The notes under the pieces were generated by a model that had not been told where the DNA came from, searched no databases, and saw nothing but the letters and a program-made list of their open reading frames with translations. This document shows, one piece after another, positions 1-9,210 of a stretch of DNA of 64,000 nt. Within the stretch, counting starts at the first letter, position 1; each line of letters opens with the position of its first letter. This DNA comes from Nocardioides glacieisoli (GTDB taxonomy: Bacteria > Actinomycetota > Actinomycetes > Propionibacteriales > Nocardioidaceae), in the NCBI RefSeq assembly GCF_004137245.1, contig NZ_SDWS01000004.1:62001-126000 (forward strand). Direction: 5' to 3'. The position numbers and the translations under genes were made by a program.

Positions 1-765
1 CACAAGACGTTCTGCATCCCGCACGGTGGCGGTGGCCCCGGCGTCGGTCCGGTCGCGGTCCGCGAGCACCTGGCGCCGTACCTCCCCTCCCACGCGTGGC
101 ACCCCGAGGCCGAGAAGCGCGAGGGCATCGGCCCGATCAGCGCGGCGCCCTACGGCTCCGCGGGCATCCTGCCGATCACGTGGGCCTACATGCGGATGAT
201 GGGCGGCCCCGGTCTGACCCGCGCGACAGCGATCGCGGTGCTGTCCGCCAACTACATCGCGCACCGCCTCGAGGAGCACTTCCCGGTGCTCTACCGCGGG
301 CACGGCGACCTCGTCGCCCACGAGTGCATCCTCGACCTGCGGGGCATCTCCAAGGCGAGCGGCGTGAGCGTCGACGACGTGGCCAAGCGCCTCGTCGACT
401 ACGGCTTCCACGCGCCGACCATGTCGTTCCCGGTGGCCGGCACGCTCATGGTCGAGCCCACCGAGTCCGAGGACCTGGGCGAGATCGACCGCTTCTGCGA
501 CGCGATGATCGCCATCCGCGGCGAGATCGCCCGGGTGGAGGCGGGGGAGTGGACCCCGGAGGACTCGCCGCTGCGCCACGCGCCGCACACCGCTCGTGCG
601 CTCGTCGGCGAGTGGGACCGCACGTACTCGCGCGAGGTCGCGGTCTTCCCGCTCGGCATCGACCCCGACAAGTACTGGCCGCCCGTGGCTCGGATCGACC
701 AGGCCTACGGCGACCGCAACCTCGTGTGCGCCTGCCCGCCGCCGGAGGCCTTCGCCGACAGCTGA
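1..765 (+). CDS. gcvP: Glycine dehydrogenase (decarboxylating), P-protein, C-terminal part
   Basis: This is the last 254 codons of the glycine cleavage system P-protein, which decarboxylates glycine with PLP and passes the aminomethyl group to lipoyl-GcvH. The window opens exactly at the PLP site: the first two codons read His-Lys, and the family motif [15 protein letters not shown] places the Schiff-base lysine at codon 2. The glycine-rich loop ([10 protein letters not shown]) and the C-terminal domain ending in [10 protein letters not shown] are intact. The N-terminal two thirds lie outside the window. No T- or H-protein gene is visible downstream. Confidence 0.95.
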   Translation, partial: HKTFCIPHGGGGPGVGPVAVREHLAPYLPSHAWHPEAEKREGIGPISAAPYGSAGILPITWAYMRMMGGPGLTRATAIAVLSANYIAHRLEEHFPVLYRGHGDLVAHECILDLRGISKASGVSVDDVAKRLVDYGFHAPTMSFPVAGTLMVEPTESEDLGEIDRFCDAMIAIRGEIARVEAGEWTPEDSPLRHAPHTARALVGEWDRTYSREVAVFPLGIDPDKYWPPVARIDQAYGDRNLVCACPPPEAFADS

Positions 766-784
766 CCGAGGCTAGGGTTCGTCC

Positions 785-2074
785 GTGAGTGACCAGCGCC
801 AGCGACTGCTGGACGTCGCGCAGGCCGAGGGCCGGCTGACGTCCGTGGTCGGTGCCGTCTTCGACCGCTACGGCGCGGTCTGGGCGGGCGGCGCGGGTGA
901 CGCGCCCGGGCTCGACGGGCAGTACCGCATCGGGTCGATCACCAAGTCGGTGACCGCGGTGCTGGTCATGCAGGCGCGCGACGCGGGACTGCTCGACCTG
1001 GACGACCCGCTGTCGGCGCACCTCGGCGAGATCGGCGGCTACGGCGAGGTCACCGTGCGCGACGCGCTCGCGCACACCTCGGGCATGCAGAGTGAGCCGC
1101 GTGGTCCGTGGTGGGAGCGCACCCGCGGCAGCGACGTCGCGGCGCTGCTCGCCGCCAACGACGGGTCGGGCCGTGTCGCCGGGCCGGGGGAGTGGTTCCA
1201 CTACTCGAACCTCGGCTACGGCCTGCTCGGCGAGGTCGTCGCCCGGAGGTTCGGCGGCCGGTGGCGCGACCTCGCCCACGACCGGCTGTTCCGGCCGCTC
1301 GGCATGCGCACGACGTCGTACCTCCCGCGCCCGGGCGCGCAGGCGGGCTGGAGCGTCGACCACTTCACCGGGATCCGGGTGCACGAGCCGCTGACCGAGA
1401 CCGGGGCCATGGCGCCTGCCGGACAGCTGTGGTCGACGCTGGCGGACCTGGTGACGTGGGGCCAGGTGCTGGCCGGAGTGCACCCGCAGGTGATCTCGGC
1501 GGCGACGCTCGGCGAGATGGGCCGACCGGTGACGCCGACCTACGGCCTGGGGCTGATGCTCGACGTGCACCCCGGCGGCCGGCTCGTCGGGCACGACGGG
1601 TCGATGCCGGGCTTCATGGCCTCGCTGCAGGTCGACCCCGACAGCGGCATCGGCGCAGTGGTCCTCACCAACGCGACCACCGGCATCGTGCCGCGGGCGC
1701 TCGCGGTCTCGCTCATCGAGGGCGACCCGGATGCCTCGGACGAGCGCCCCGCTCCGTGGCGGCCGACGATCGCGCTGCCCACGCCCGTGCTGGGGGTGCC
1801 GGGGGTGTGGTTCTGGGGCAACACGGCCTACGAGATGCGCTGGCACAACGACGGCCTGGAGCTGCGACCGCTCGCTCTGGGCGGGACCCTGTGGGAGCGG
1901 TTCGAGATCGTCGACGGCGCACTGGTCGGCGTTCTTGGCTACCACCGCGGTGAGCGGCTCGACGTCGTACGACGGCCGGGCGGGTCGATCAGCCACCTCG
2001 AGTGCGCCACCTTCGTCTACACCCGCACGCCCTACGACCCCTACGTCGAGATCCCCGGTGGCCACCCGCGCTAG
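785..2074 (+). CDS. Serine hydrolase of the beta-lactamase (class C)/penicillin-binding fold
   Basis: A 429-aa protein starting at GTG, 19 nt after gcvP. The three active-site boxes of the serine beta-lactamase/DD-peptidase/esterase superfamily are present: SITK (S51, K54), YSN (Y140-N142) and HDG (270-272, in the place of KTG). Residues 330-429 form an extra beta-rich C-terminal region, common in this family. No signal peptide is seen, so it is probably cytoplasmic and more likely an esterase or D-aminopeptidase than an antibiotic resistance enzyme. The substrate cannot be told from sequence. Confidence 0.85.
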   Translation: MSDQRQRLLDVAQAEGRLTSVVGAVFDRYGAVWAGGAGDAPGLDGQYRIGSITKSVTAVLVMQARDAGLLDLDDPLSAHLGEIGGYGEVTVRDALAHTSGMQSEPRGPWWERTRGSDVAALLAANDGSGRVAGPGEWFHYSNLGYGLLGEVVARRFGGRWRDLAHDRLFRPLGMRTTSYLPRPGAQAGWSVDHFTGIRVHEPLTETGAMAPAGQLWSTLADLVTWGQVLAGVHPQVISAATLGEMGRPVTPTYGLGLMLDVHPGGRLVGHDGSMPGFMASLQVDPDSGIGAVVLTNATTGIVPRALAVSLIEGDPDASDERPAPWRPTIALPTPVLGVPGVWFWGNTAYEMRWHNDGLELRPLALGGTLWERFEIVDGALVGVLGYHRGERLDVVRRPGGSISHLECATFVYTRTPYDPYVEIPGGHPR

Positions 2075-2109
2075 GGTCTGCGCGAACCACTCGTCTCGGG
2101 GGAGAACAC

Positions 2110-3435
2110 ATGCCTGTCGCACCCGCGCGCGCTGCCGTCGTGGCCGTCGCGCTCGCCATCGTCGCCACGCTGCTCGCAGCCGGCACCGCTCACGCAGCCG
2201 ACCGTCGTCCGGACGGACTGACCGGCTATGCCTTCGACGCGCGCTGCGCGCCCACCCAGGCCGAGATGGATGCGTGGCTCACCTCGTCGCCCTTCTGGGG
2301 CGCGGGCGTCTACATCGGCGGCTCGACGGTCTCGTGCAGCACGACGGCCACCGACCCCGGTCAACCGCACCTCGACGCCACCTGGGTCGCGCGGCAGCGA
2401 GCCGCCGGCTGGCGGCTGCTGCCCATCTGGGTCGGCCCGCAGGCCGCGTGCCATCCCTCCTACAGCGACCTGATCGACCCGAACCCGGCCGGCGACTACG
2501 CCGCCGCCGACGCTCGGGGTCGCGCCGAGGCCGCTGCGGCGGTGGCCCGGGCCGGAGAGCTCGGCCTCCCGGCCTCCACGACGCTCTGGTACGACCTCGA
2601 GGGCGGGTGGGACGTGACCAGTGACGACTGCCGCCGGTCGGCGCTGCGCTTCCTCAGCGGCTGGACCTCCCAGCTCCACGCCCTCGGTCGTCGCTCCGGC
2701 GTCTACTCCAGCGTCTCGGCCGGGATCCACGCGCTCGACAACGCCGACAGCTTGTCGCCGGGGTCCTACGAGATGCCCGACCAGGTCTGGTACGCCTGGT
2801 ACAACGGCCGTGCCGACGTCGACATCGCCTCGCAGTGGGTGCGTGCCGGCAGCTGGCGCGGCGAGCGCGTCCACCAGTACGAGGCACAGACGACCGTCGT
2901 CCACGGCGGCGTGCCGCTCACCATCGACCGCAACTTCCTCGAGCTCGACGGCGGCTCGCAGGCCCCTCGGAGGACGCTGGCGTGCGGCAGGACGCGGATG
3001 GACTTTCCGGCCTACCCCCGCCTCAGGCCCGGCAGCCGCGGGGACCGGGTGACCGCCCTGCAGTGCCTCCTGCGCACCAACGCGCGCTATCGCGGCAAGC
3101 TCGACGGCCACCTCGACCGTGACGTCGTGCGCGCGGTGGCAACGTTCCAGCGTCGCCACGACCTGCGGGCGACGGGCAAGCCGGACGCAGCGACCTGGAC
3201 CGCGCTCTTCGCCCGCGGCTCCTCGCCGCTGATGAAGGTGGGCTCGTCGGGGAAGTCGGCGTTGCGACTGCAGCGCGCGCTCGTGGCGGCCGGCCAGCGC
3301 TTTGCCAGGCCGACGGGGATCGTCACCGACCGCACCGCGAAGGCGGTGGTCCGCTACCAGCGCCGCGTCGGGCTCGCTCCGACCGGCGTGGTCACGCCGG
3401 AGACCTGGGCGGCGCTCCAGACCGGTGCCCGCTGA
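2110..3435 (+). CDS. Secreted DUF1906 (glycoside-hydrolase-like) protein with two peptidoglycan-binding domains
   Basis: A 441-aa protein. The ATG is chosen because a GGGGGAG ribosome site lies a few nt upstream and the product then begins with a Sec signal peptide (about residues 1-30, cleavage near AHA-AD). Residues 35-285 match the DUF1906 TIM-barrel-like family (Rv2525c-type), including the YDLEGGW strand end that carries the acidic residues expected at the active site. Two PG_binding_1 modules follow (about 300-365 and 375-440, RPGSRGDRVTALQ and VGSSGKSALRLQ). It probably acts on, or is anchored in, the cell wall. Catalysis in DUF1906 proteins is not well established. Confidence 0.85.
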   Translation: MPVAPARAAVVAVALAIVATLLAAGTAHAADRRPDGLTGYAFDARCAPTQAEMDAWLTSSPFWGAGVYIGGSTVSCSTTATDPGQPHLDATWVARQRAAGWRLLPIWVGPQAACHPSYSDLIDPNPAGDYAAADARGRAEAAAAVARAGELGLPASTTLWYDLEGGWDVTSDDCRRSALRFLSGWTSQLHALGRRSGVYSSVSAGIHALDNADSLSPGSYEMPDQVWYAWYNGRADVDIASQWVRAGSWRGERVHQYEAQTTVVHGGVPLTIDRNFLELDGGSQAPRRTLACGRTRMDFPAYPRLRPGSRGDRVTALQCLLRTNARYRGKLDGHLDRDVVRAVATFQRRHDLRATGKPDAATWTALFARGSSPLMKVGSSGKSALRLQRALVAAGQRFARPTGIVTDRTAKAVVRYQRRVGLAPTGVVTPETWAALQTGAR

Positions 3436-3532
3436 CCTCTCGGAGTACGTGCCCGTGCGTCGCGCCGGGCGCTAGTGTTGCCGCCGTCGGGGGCGGCTGC
3501 ACCCGCATGGAGCTTTGCGGAGGGAAATCGGT

Positions 3533-4726
3533 ATGGGACTCTTCCAGGCAGTGAGCGGTGCGATCGGCGGCACGCTGGCCGACCAGTGGCTCGACTTCTA
3601 CACGGTGCCCGACGGGCTGCCCGCCACGGCAGCGGTCTTCCCGGCCGTGCGCCGGGACCAGAACGCCGGCCGCGGCGAGAACGCCGGCGCCTCCGACGGC
3701 GTGATCACCAACGGCTCCAAGATCGTCGTGCCCGAGGGCTACGGCCTGGTGCTGATCGAGGACGGCGCGTTCACCGGCTTCGCGGCGCAGCCCGGTGGCT
3801 ACGTCTGGGACTCCGACGAGACGGCCTCGCAGTCGGTCTTTTCCGGCGGTGGACTCGTGGACTCGCTCATCAAGCAGAGCTGGGAGCGCTTCAAGTTCGG
3901 TGGCCGCCCGGGCAGCCAGCAGACCGCGATTTTCGTGACGCTGAAGGAGCTGCCCAACAACAAGTTCGGCACGCAGTCGGAGATCTACTGGGACGACGCG
4001 TTCCTCAACACCCAGGTCGGCGCGATCACCCGCGGCACCTACACCCTCAAGATCAGCGACCCGCTGACCTTCATCCGCAACTTCGTGTCCGCGAGCGTGA
4101 TCACCGGCCGGGGAGTCTTCGACTTCACCGACATCGACAACCCCGCCGGCGAGCAGCTCTTCAACGAGGTCGTCGGCTCGCTCGCGCCGGCCTTCTCGAT
4201 GTACACCAACGACCCCGCCAAGGGGAACCGGATCGCCCGCCTCCAGCAGGACTCGATCGGCTTCGCGCAGTCGCTGTCGGCCGCCGTCGAGGAGAACTAC
4301 CAGTGGCGCACCGACCGCGGCCTGGAGATCGTGAAAACCGCGATCATCTCGATCGAGTACGACGAGAACACCCGCGAGCTGCTGAAGAACGTCCAGCGCG
4401 CCGACGCCCTGTCGGGCTCGCGCGGCAACTCGAACCTGCAGGCGTCGGTCGCGGCGGGCATCGAGTCGGCCGGTGAGAACGCCGGGCCCGGCGGGCTGAT
4501 CGGGATGGGCATGGCTACCGGCGGCATGGGCCTCGGGGGTCTGCAGCAGCCGACCCAGCAGGCGCCCCAGCAGCCGGCCGCGCCGGCAGCCGCACCGGCG
4601 GCGCCGGCCGAGCCGGCCGCGGAGGACCCCGTCGCCGTGCTCAAGCGCGCCAAGGAGATGCTCGACGCCGGCCTGATCACGCAGGAGGACTACGACGCGG
4701 CGAAGGCCAAGGCTCTTGGCATCTGA
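3533..4726 (+). CDS. SPFH/band-7 domain protein with C-terminal SHOCT domain (YdjI-like)
   Basis: A 397-aa protein whose ATG is preceded by GGAGGGAA at 7 nt spacing. Residues 1-290 are an SPFH (band 7) domain of the 'virion core protein'/YdjI type: MGLFQAVSGAIGGTLADQW at the N-terminus, and a typical YDENTRELL turn near residue 285. A Gln/Ala/Pro-rich linker (about 340-365) leads to a 28-residue SHOCT motif (AKEMLDAGLITQEDYDAAKAK). It should oligomerise at the membrane. It is the first gene of a tightly overlapping three-gene operon. In Bacillus subtilis, YdjI works with the zinc-ribbon membrane protein YdjG and YdjH to recruit a PspA homologue, and the gene order here suggests the same type of system. 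Confidence 0.85.
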   Translation: MGLFQAVSGAIGGTLADQWLDFYTVPDGLPATAAVFPAVRRDQNAGRGENAGASDGVITNGSKIVVPEGYGLVLIEDGAFTGFAAQPGGYVWDSDETASQSVFSGGGLVDSLIKQSWERFKFGGRPGSQQTAIFVTLKELPNNKFGTQSEIYWDDAFLNTQVGAITRGTYTLKISDPLTFIRNFVSASVITGRGVFDFTDIDNPAGEQLFNEVVGSLAPAFSMYTNDPAKGNRIARLQQDSIGFAQSLSAAVEENYQWRTDRGLEIVKTAIISIEYDENTRELLKNVQRADALSGSRGNSNLQASVAAGIESAGENAGPGGLIGMGMATGGMGLGGLQQPTQQAPQQPAAPAAAPAAPAEPAAEDPVAVLKRAKEMLDAGLITQEDYDAAKAKALGI

Positions 4727-5987
4727 GCCCCCGCCGGGTCCGTCGGAACGCGACCCCGACGCGCCCGTCTTCGACGGACCGCCGCTGTCCCTCGAGGAGG
4801 AGCTGGCGGCGGCCCGCGCCGAGCCCGAGCCGGGCCCGAGCATCGACATGGTCAACGAGTCGCTGGCCGACGGCGTCAACCGGTGCCCGAAGTGCGGATC
4901 GACGGACGTCCGCCAGCGGGCGTCGACCGGGCAGCTGATCTGCCTGTTCTGCCGCCACGAGTGGCAGGAGTCGCGGGTCGAGGAGGAGTTCGGCCTCGGG
5001 GTGGGCATCGACGAGCTCGAGGGCACCGTCATCGCCGGCGGCGCGGAGGAGATCTCCTCCGACGACGACGTCATCACGATGACGTGCACCGGCTGCGGCG
5101 CGGACGTCGTGGTGGACACCGCGCACGCGATGAACGCGCGCTGCCACTGGTGCCGCCACACCCTCAACGTCAACCAGCGCACGCCGAACGGCGCGGTGCC
5201 CGACGCGGTGCTGCCGTTCCGGCTGACGCACGCCGAGGCGGTCGAGAAGATCCGCGAGTTCGCCTCCAAGCGCCGGCTCTTCGCGCACCCGCGCTTCAAG
5301 AAGGAGTTCGTCCCCGAGAACGTCCTCGGCGTCTACCTGCCCTACCTCGTGATCGACGCCCGCGCCGAGGCGTCGTACGCCGGTGTGGGCGAGGTGCAGA
5401 CACGGCGCTGGACCGAGAAGAGCGGTGACAACACGACGACCTACTACGCCGCCGACGTCTACCGCGTCGACAGGTCGGTCGCCTTCACGGTCGACGACCT
5501 GACGGTCGAGGGCGCTGCCGACCGCGCGAACTTCGACGGCTCGACCACCAACAACATCGTCAACACTGTCCTGCCGTTCGACACCAAGAACGCCGTGAAG
5601 TGGAACTCCAGCTACCTCGTGGGGTTCACCAGCGAGAAGCGCGACCTCGACGTCGTGGAGCTCGAGCCGGTCCTCGAGGACCAGCTGCTGTCGATCGGCC
5701 GCTCACAGGTCGAGGGATCGCTGTCGCAGTTCGACCGCGGCGTGCGGTGGGAGGGCGAGAAGGTCGACGTGGGCGGATCGCGCTGGGTGTCGATGTACCT
5801 GCCCGTGTGGCTCTACTCCTACTACCAGGAGAACACGAAGATGCTGCACTACATCGCGGTCAATGCCCGGACGGGCGAGACGATGGGCAGCGTGCCGGTC
5901 TCGCAGCCGCGGCTGATCTTCGCCGCCCTCACCGTCGGCACCTTCCTCGAGGGGATCGCCGGCTGGATCCTGGTGGCGTCCGCATGA
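4716..5987 (+). CDS. Membrane-associated protein with two TFIIB-type zinc ribbons (YdjG-like)
   Basis: A 423-aa protein translated from a TTG that lies inside the end of the SPFH gene (11-nt overlap). It carries two four-cysteine zinc ribbons: CPKC...CLFC (C57, C60, C76, C79) and CTGC...CHWC (C124, C127, C143, C146). A long beta-rich region and one predicted membrane segment at the C-terminus (IFAALTVGTFLEGIAGWILV) follow. Overlap with both neighbours implies translational coupling. An ATG at 4848 is possible but would remove the acidic N-terminal linker. Function is unknown. By gene order it resembles the partner of YdjI-type SPFH proteins in membrane-stress systems. Confidence 0.8.
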   Translation: MASEPPPGPSERDPDAPVFDGPPLSLEEELAAARAEPEPGPSIDMVNESLADGVNRCPKCGSTDVRQRASTGQLICLFCRHEWQESRVEEEFGLGVGIDELEGTVIAGGAEEISSDDDVITMTCTGCGADVVVDTAHAMNARCHWCRHTLNVNQRTPNGAVPDAVLPFRLTHAEAVEKIREFASKRRLFAHPRFKKEFVPENVLGVYLPYLVIDARAEASYAGVGEVQTRRWTEKSGDNTTTYYAADVYRVDRSVAFTVDDLTVEGAADRANFDGSTTNNIVNTVLPFDTKNAVKWNSSYLVGFTSEKRDLDVVELEPVLEDQLLSIGRSQVEGSLSQFDRGVRWEGEKVDVGGSRWVSMYLPVWLYSYYQENTKMLHYIAVNARTGETMGSVPVSQPRLIFAALTVGTFLEGIAGWILVASA

Positions 5988-6256
5988 TCGCCGACATCGT
6001 GGTGATGGCCAGCGAAGGCGTGCCGGCATGGATCCTCGCCGCCGGCCCGGCCGGGGGAGCGGCGACCTACTGGGCGCTCTACCGCTACTACCGCAACACC
6101 GACAAGTCCCACGCCTACGAGCGCGACACCCTGATCACCGCCCAGCCGGTGTCGGGCAGCCAGGAGAAGGTCGACCACATCTCCCGGACCCGTGACTCCG
6201 ACATCGACGGCGACAACAGCAGCAACTACCGACAACGCGTCCGGCGGATGGGCTGA
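5984..6256 (+). CDS. Small membrane protein, third gene of the SPFH/zinc-ribbon operon
   Basis: A 90-aa protein starting at an ATG that overlaps the preceding stop (ATGA). Residues 1-35 are hydrophobic with one likely transmembrane helix ([21 protein letters not shown]). The remainder is a polar, charged cytosolic tail ([15 protein letters not shown]..., ending RQRVRRMG). It has no domain I recognise. The strict overlap with the zinc-ribbon gene and the convergent tldE gene 17 nt further on show that the operon ends here. Confidence 0.75.
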   Translation: MIADIVVMASEGVPAWILAAGPAGGAATYWALYRYYRNTDKSHAYERDTLITAQPVSGSQEKVDHISRTRDSDIDGDNSSNYRQRVRRMG

Positions 6257-6273
6257 CGCCGGCCCAGTGAGGC

Positions 6274-7671
6274 TCAGACGCCCTGCGACACGCTCGACAT
6301 GTTGAAGTCGGGGATCCGCAGGGCCGGGGTGGCGGTGCGGGAGAAGTAGTCGTCACCCCACTCGCGGCTGAAGCTCGGCACCGACGTGGTGGCCGCGCTG
6401 AACCGGTTGAGCAGGTCGATCGGGCTCTCGTTCCACCGGAAGTTGTTGGCCGCGCCGACGATCTCGCCGTCCTCGACGACGTACACGCCGTCGCGGGTGA
6501 GGCCGGTGAGCAGCATGGTCTGCGGGTCCACCTCGCGGATGTACCAGAGGCAGGTCAGGAGGAGGCCGCGCTGGGTGCCGGCGACCATCTCGTCGATCGT
6601 GCCGGCGCCGTCGCCGACCTCGAGGACGAGGTTGTCGATCATCGGGGTCACGGGCTGGCCGGTCATGCCGGCCGAGTGGCGGGTCTGGAGCAGGCCGGTC
6701 AGCAGGCCGTCCTGGATCCAGTCCGTGCGCTCGAGCGCCAGGCCGTTGTCGAAGACCGAGTCGGTGTTGTCCGACGCGCCCGCGATGACGAACGGCGCGC
6801 ACTCGAGTCCGGCGTAGGCCGGGTCGGAGAACAGGCTGACGCCCGGGGCGGCGACCTTGTCGCCGATCCGGGTGCCGCCACCGCGGCGGCTGTAGACCGA
6901 CTCGCCCTCGTGGGCGACGCGGGCGCCCGCGCCCCAGTAGGCGTCGATCATCAGGTCGGCGACCGACGACGGCGGGAGGATGGTGTCGTAGCGGCCTGCT
7001 GCCAGGTCGATGCGCCGCTCGGCCCAGCCCAGCCGCTGCTTCACCGTCGCCGCCATCGCGGCCGCGTCGACGTCGCGGAAGTCGCGGGTCGCGCCACCGG
7101 TCCAGGCGCTGCGGGTGAGGGAGGTGTCCTTGCCGGTGCACGCGTAGTGGCCGGTCGGCTGCACGTGGCGCAGCCGCAGCCCGCGTGAGGAGCCGAGGTA
7201 GACGGTGGTGACCTCGTGGTTCACGAACCCGTAGAGCAGCCGGTCCTCGGCCGTCGCCTCGCGGAACGCCTCTCCGAGCACCGGTGCGAAGGCGTCGTAC
7301 ACCCCGATGTCGGTGGTCTCCGGCTCGGTGTCCCAGTCGGCCGACGCCCGGTCGGCGACCAGCTCGGCGGCGTCCTCGGCGGGCGAGCCGGCACGCGCCG
7401 CCGCGTCAGCGGCCTGGACGAGTGCGGCGACCTGGTCGGTCGTCGACGCACTGCCGGAGACCGAGCCGGTGGCGGTGCCTCCGTCGACGGACGCGAAGCT
7501 GACGACGGTCATCGTGACCTCGGTCATCACGCCGTTGGTCGTGAGGGTGTTGTTGGCCCACCGGAGGTTGGCGCTGGTGGCGTCGCGGACGATCGCGATG
7601 CAGTCGTCCGCCGTCGAGGTCGCGAGGGCGTGCTCGACGAGCTGCTGGGGAGTGGTGCGGAGCGTGGTCAT
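6274..7671 (-). CDS. pmbA: TldE/PmbA-family metalloprotease-like subunit
   Basis: A 465-aa protein of the U62 (TldD/PmbA) family. The ATG overlaps the TGA of tldD by one base (TGATG), so the two are coupled. This is the TldE-type subunit: it shows the conserved C-terminal block [32 protein letters not shown] but lacks HExxxH. In Escherichia coli TldD and TldE form a heterodimer that degrades unfolded peptides such as CcdA and trims the leader of microcin B17. No RiPP precursor is visible nearby, so a general peptide-degrading role is likely here. Confidence 0.9.
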   Translation of the reverse strand: MTTLRTTPQQLVEHALATSTADDCIAIVRDATSANLRWANNTLTTNGVMTEVTMTVVSFASVDGGTATGSVSGSASTTDQVAALVQAADAAARAGSPAEDAAELVADRASADWDTEPETTDIGVYDAFAPVLGEAFREATAEDRLLYGFVNHEVTTVYLGSSRGLRLRHVQPTGHYACTGKDTSLTRSAWTGGATRDFRDVDAAAMAATVKQRLGWAERRIDLAAGRYDTILPPSSVADLMIDAYWGAGARVAHEGESVYSRRGGGTRIGDKVAAPGVSLFSDPAYAGLECAPFVIAGASDNTDSVFDNGLALERTDWIQDGLLTGLLQTRHSAGMTGQPVTPMIDNLVLEVGDGAGTIDEMVAGTQRGLLLTCLWYIREVDPQTMLLTGLTRDGVYVVEDGEIVGAANNFRWNESPIDLLNRFSAATTSVPSFSREWGDDYFSRTATPALRIPDFNMSSVSQGV

Positions 7672-9188
7672 CAGTGTCCCGCCTCGTCGATGGTGTTGAG
7701 GATGTTGACCTCGCGGAAGAGGGCGCTCGGACAGCCGTGGCTGACGGCTGCGACCTGACCGGGTTGGGCCTTGCCGCAGTTGAACGCGCCGCCGAGCACC
7801 CAGGTGTCCGGGCCGCCGACGGCTTCCATCGACCCCCAGAAGTCCGTCGTGGTGGCCTGGTAGGCGACGTCGCGCAGCATCCCGCCGAGCCTGCCGTCCT
7901 CGATCGTGCAGAACCGCTGGCCGGTGAACTGGAAGTTGAACCGCTGCATGTCGATCGACCACGACTTGTCGCCGACCACGTAGATGCCGCGCTCGACCCG
8001 GGAGATCAGGTCGTCGGTCGACAGATCGTCGGTGCCGGGCATCAGCGACACGTTGGCCATCCGCTGGATCGGGATGTGGCCGGGGGAGTCGGCGTACGCA
8101 CAGCCGTTGGAGCGAGCATCGTTGAGCTCGGGCTTGAGGTGGCCCATCGAACGGTCGAGCTGGTAGCCGACGAGCACCCCGTCGCGGACGATGTCCCACG
8201 TCTGCGTCTGCACGCCCTCGTCGTCGTAGCCGACGGTGGCCAGGCCGTGCTCCTGGGTGCGGTCGCCCTGGACGTTCATCACGGGGGAGCCGTACTGAAG
8301 GGTGCCGAGCTTGTCGTAGGTCGCGAAGGACGTGCCGGCGTAGTTGGCCTCGTAGCCGAGCGCGCGGTCGAGCTCGGTGGCGTGCCCGATGGACTCGTGG
8401 ATGGTGAGCCAGAGGTTCGACGGGTCGACGACCAGGTCGTAGGACCCCGCCTCGACGCTCGGTGCCTTCAGCTTCTCGGCGAGGAGCTCGGGCACCTCGG
8501 CGATCTCGGCGTCCCAGTCCCAGTGCGACCCGTCGAGGTACTCCCAGCCGCGGCCCACCGGCGGCGCGATCGAGGCCATCGAGTCGAAGATCCCGGTGTC
8601 GGCGTCCTCGCCGGTCGCCTCGAACCCCGGCTGGAGCCGTACGCGCTGCTGCGTCGTCCGCGTGCCGGCGAGGTCGGCGTAGTACTTGTTCTCCTGCACC
8701 TGCTGCAGGAACGCCGTGGCGTGCGCGACGGCGCCGGTGCGCAGCCGCTCGGTCCAGTCGACGAGCAGCGCGGCCTTCTCGCGCGTCGGCACCTCGAGCG
8801 GGTTGACGTCGTAGCCCGAGACCCACGTGACGTCGTCGTGCACCGGCTCCGCGGCCAGCTCGACGGGTGTCGTGGTCATCGCGGCGGCGACCTTCGCCAC
8901 GGCGACGGCGGTCTCCGCGATGCGACGCGCCTCGTCGTCGGTGAGGACGACGCCGGAGGCGAAGCCCCAGGCGCCGTCGTGCACGACCCGGACGGCGAAG
9001 CCGAGGTCCTCGGCGTCGCTCGCGGTCTGGAGGATGCCGTCACGCGCCCCGAGGTACTGGTACCGGTTGCGCTCGAACCGGAAGTCGGCGTGGGTCGCAC
9101 CGAGCTCCTGGGCCCGGGCCAGTGCCACGTCACCGAGCCGACGGTGTGGCAGGTCGCTGAAGGTCGGGTCGAGCCCTGGCGCACTCAT
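7671..9188 (-). CDS. tldD: TldD-family zinc metalloprotease
   Basis: A 505-aa protein, the catalytic partner of the next gene. The zinc motif HExxxH is present as HESIGH (H264, E265, H269), and the conserved C-terminal cysteine that completes the site in TldD proteins is in GGAFNCGKAQPGQ. The length fits the family (about 480-510 aa). It is the first gene of a two-gene operon and starts 22 nt from the end of sbcC, so sbcDC transcription may run into it. Confidence 0.93.
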   Translation of the reverse strand: MSAPGLDPTFSDLPHRRLGDVALARAQELGATHADFRFERNRYQYLGARDGILQTASDAEDLGFAVRVVHDGAWGFASGVVLTDDEARRIAETAVAVAKVAAAMTTTPVELAAEPVHDDVTWVSGYDVNPLEVPTREKAALLVDWTERLRTGAVAHATAFLQQVQENKYYADLAGTRTTQQRVRLQPGFEATGEDADTGIFDSMASIAPPVGRGWEYLDGSHWDWDAEIAEVPELLAEKLKAPSVEAGSYDLVVDPSNLWLTIHESIGHATELDRALGYEANYAGTSFATYDKLGTLQYGSPVMNVQGDRTQEHGLATVGYDDEGVQTQTWDIVRDGVLVGYQLDRSMGHLKPELNDARSNGCAYADSPGHIPIQRMANVSLMPGTDDLSTDDLISRVERGIYVVGDKSWSIDMQRFNFQFTGQRFCTIEDGRLGGMLRDVAYQATTTDFWGSMEAVGGPDTWVLGGAFNCGKAQPGQVAAVSHGCPSALFREVNILNTIDEAGH

Positions 9189-9210
9189 GCGCCCGAACCT
9201 ACTGGACGCC

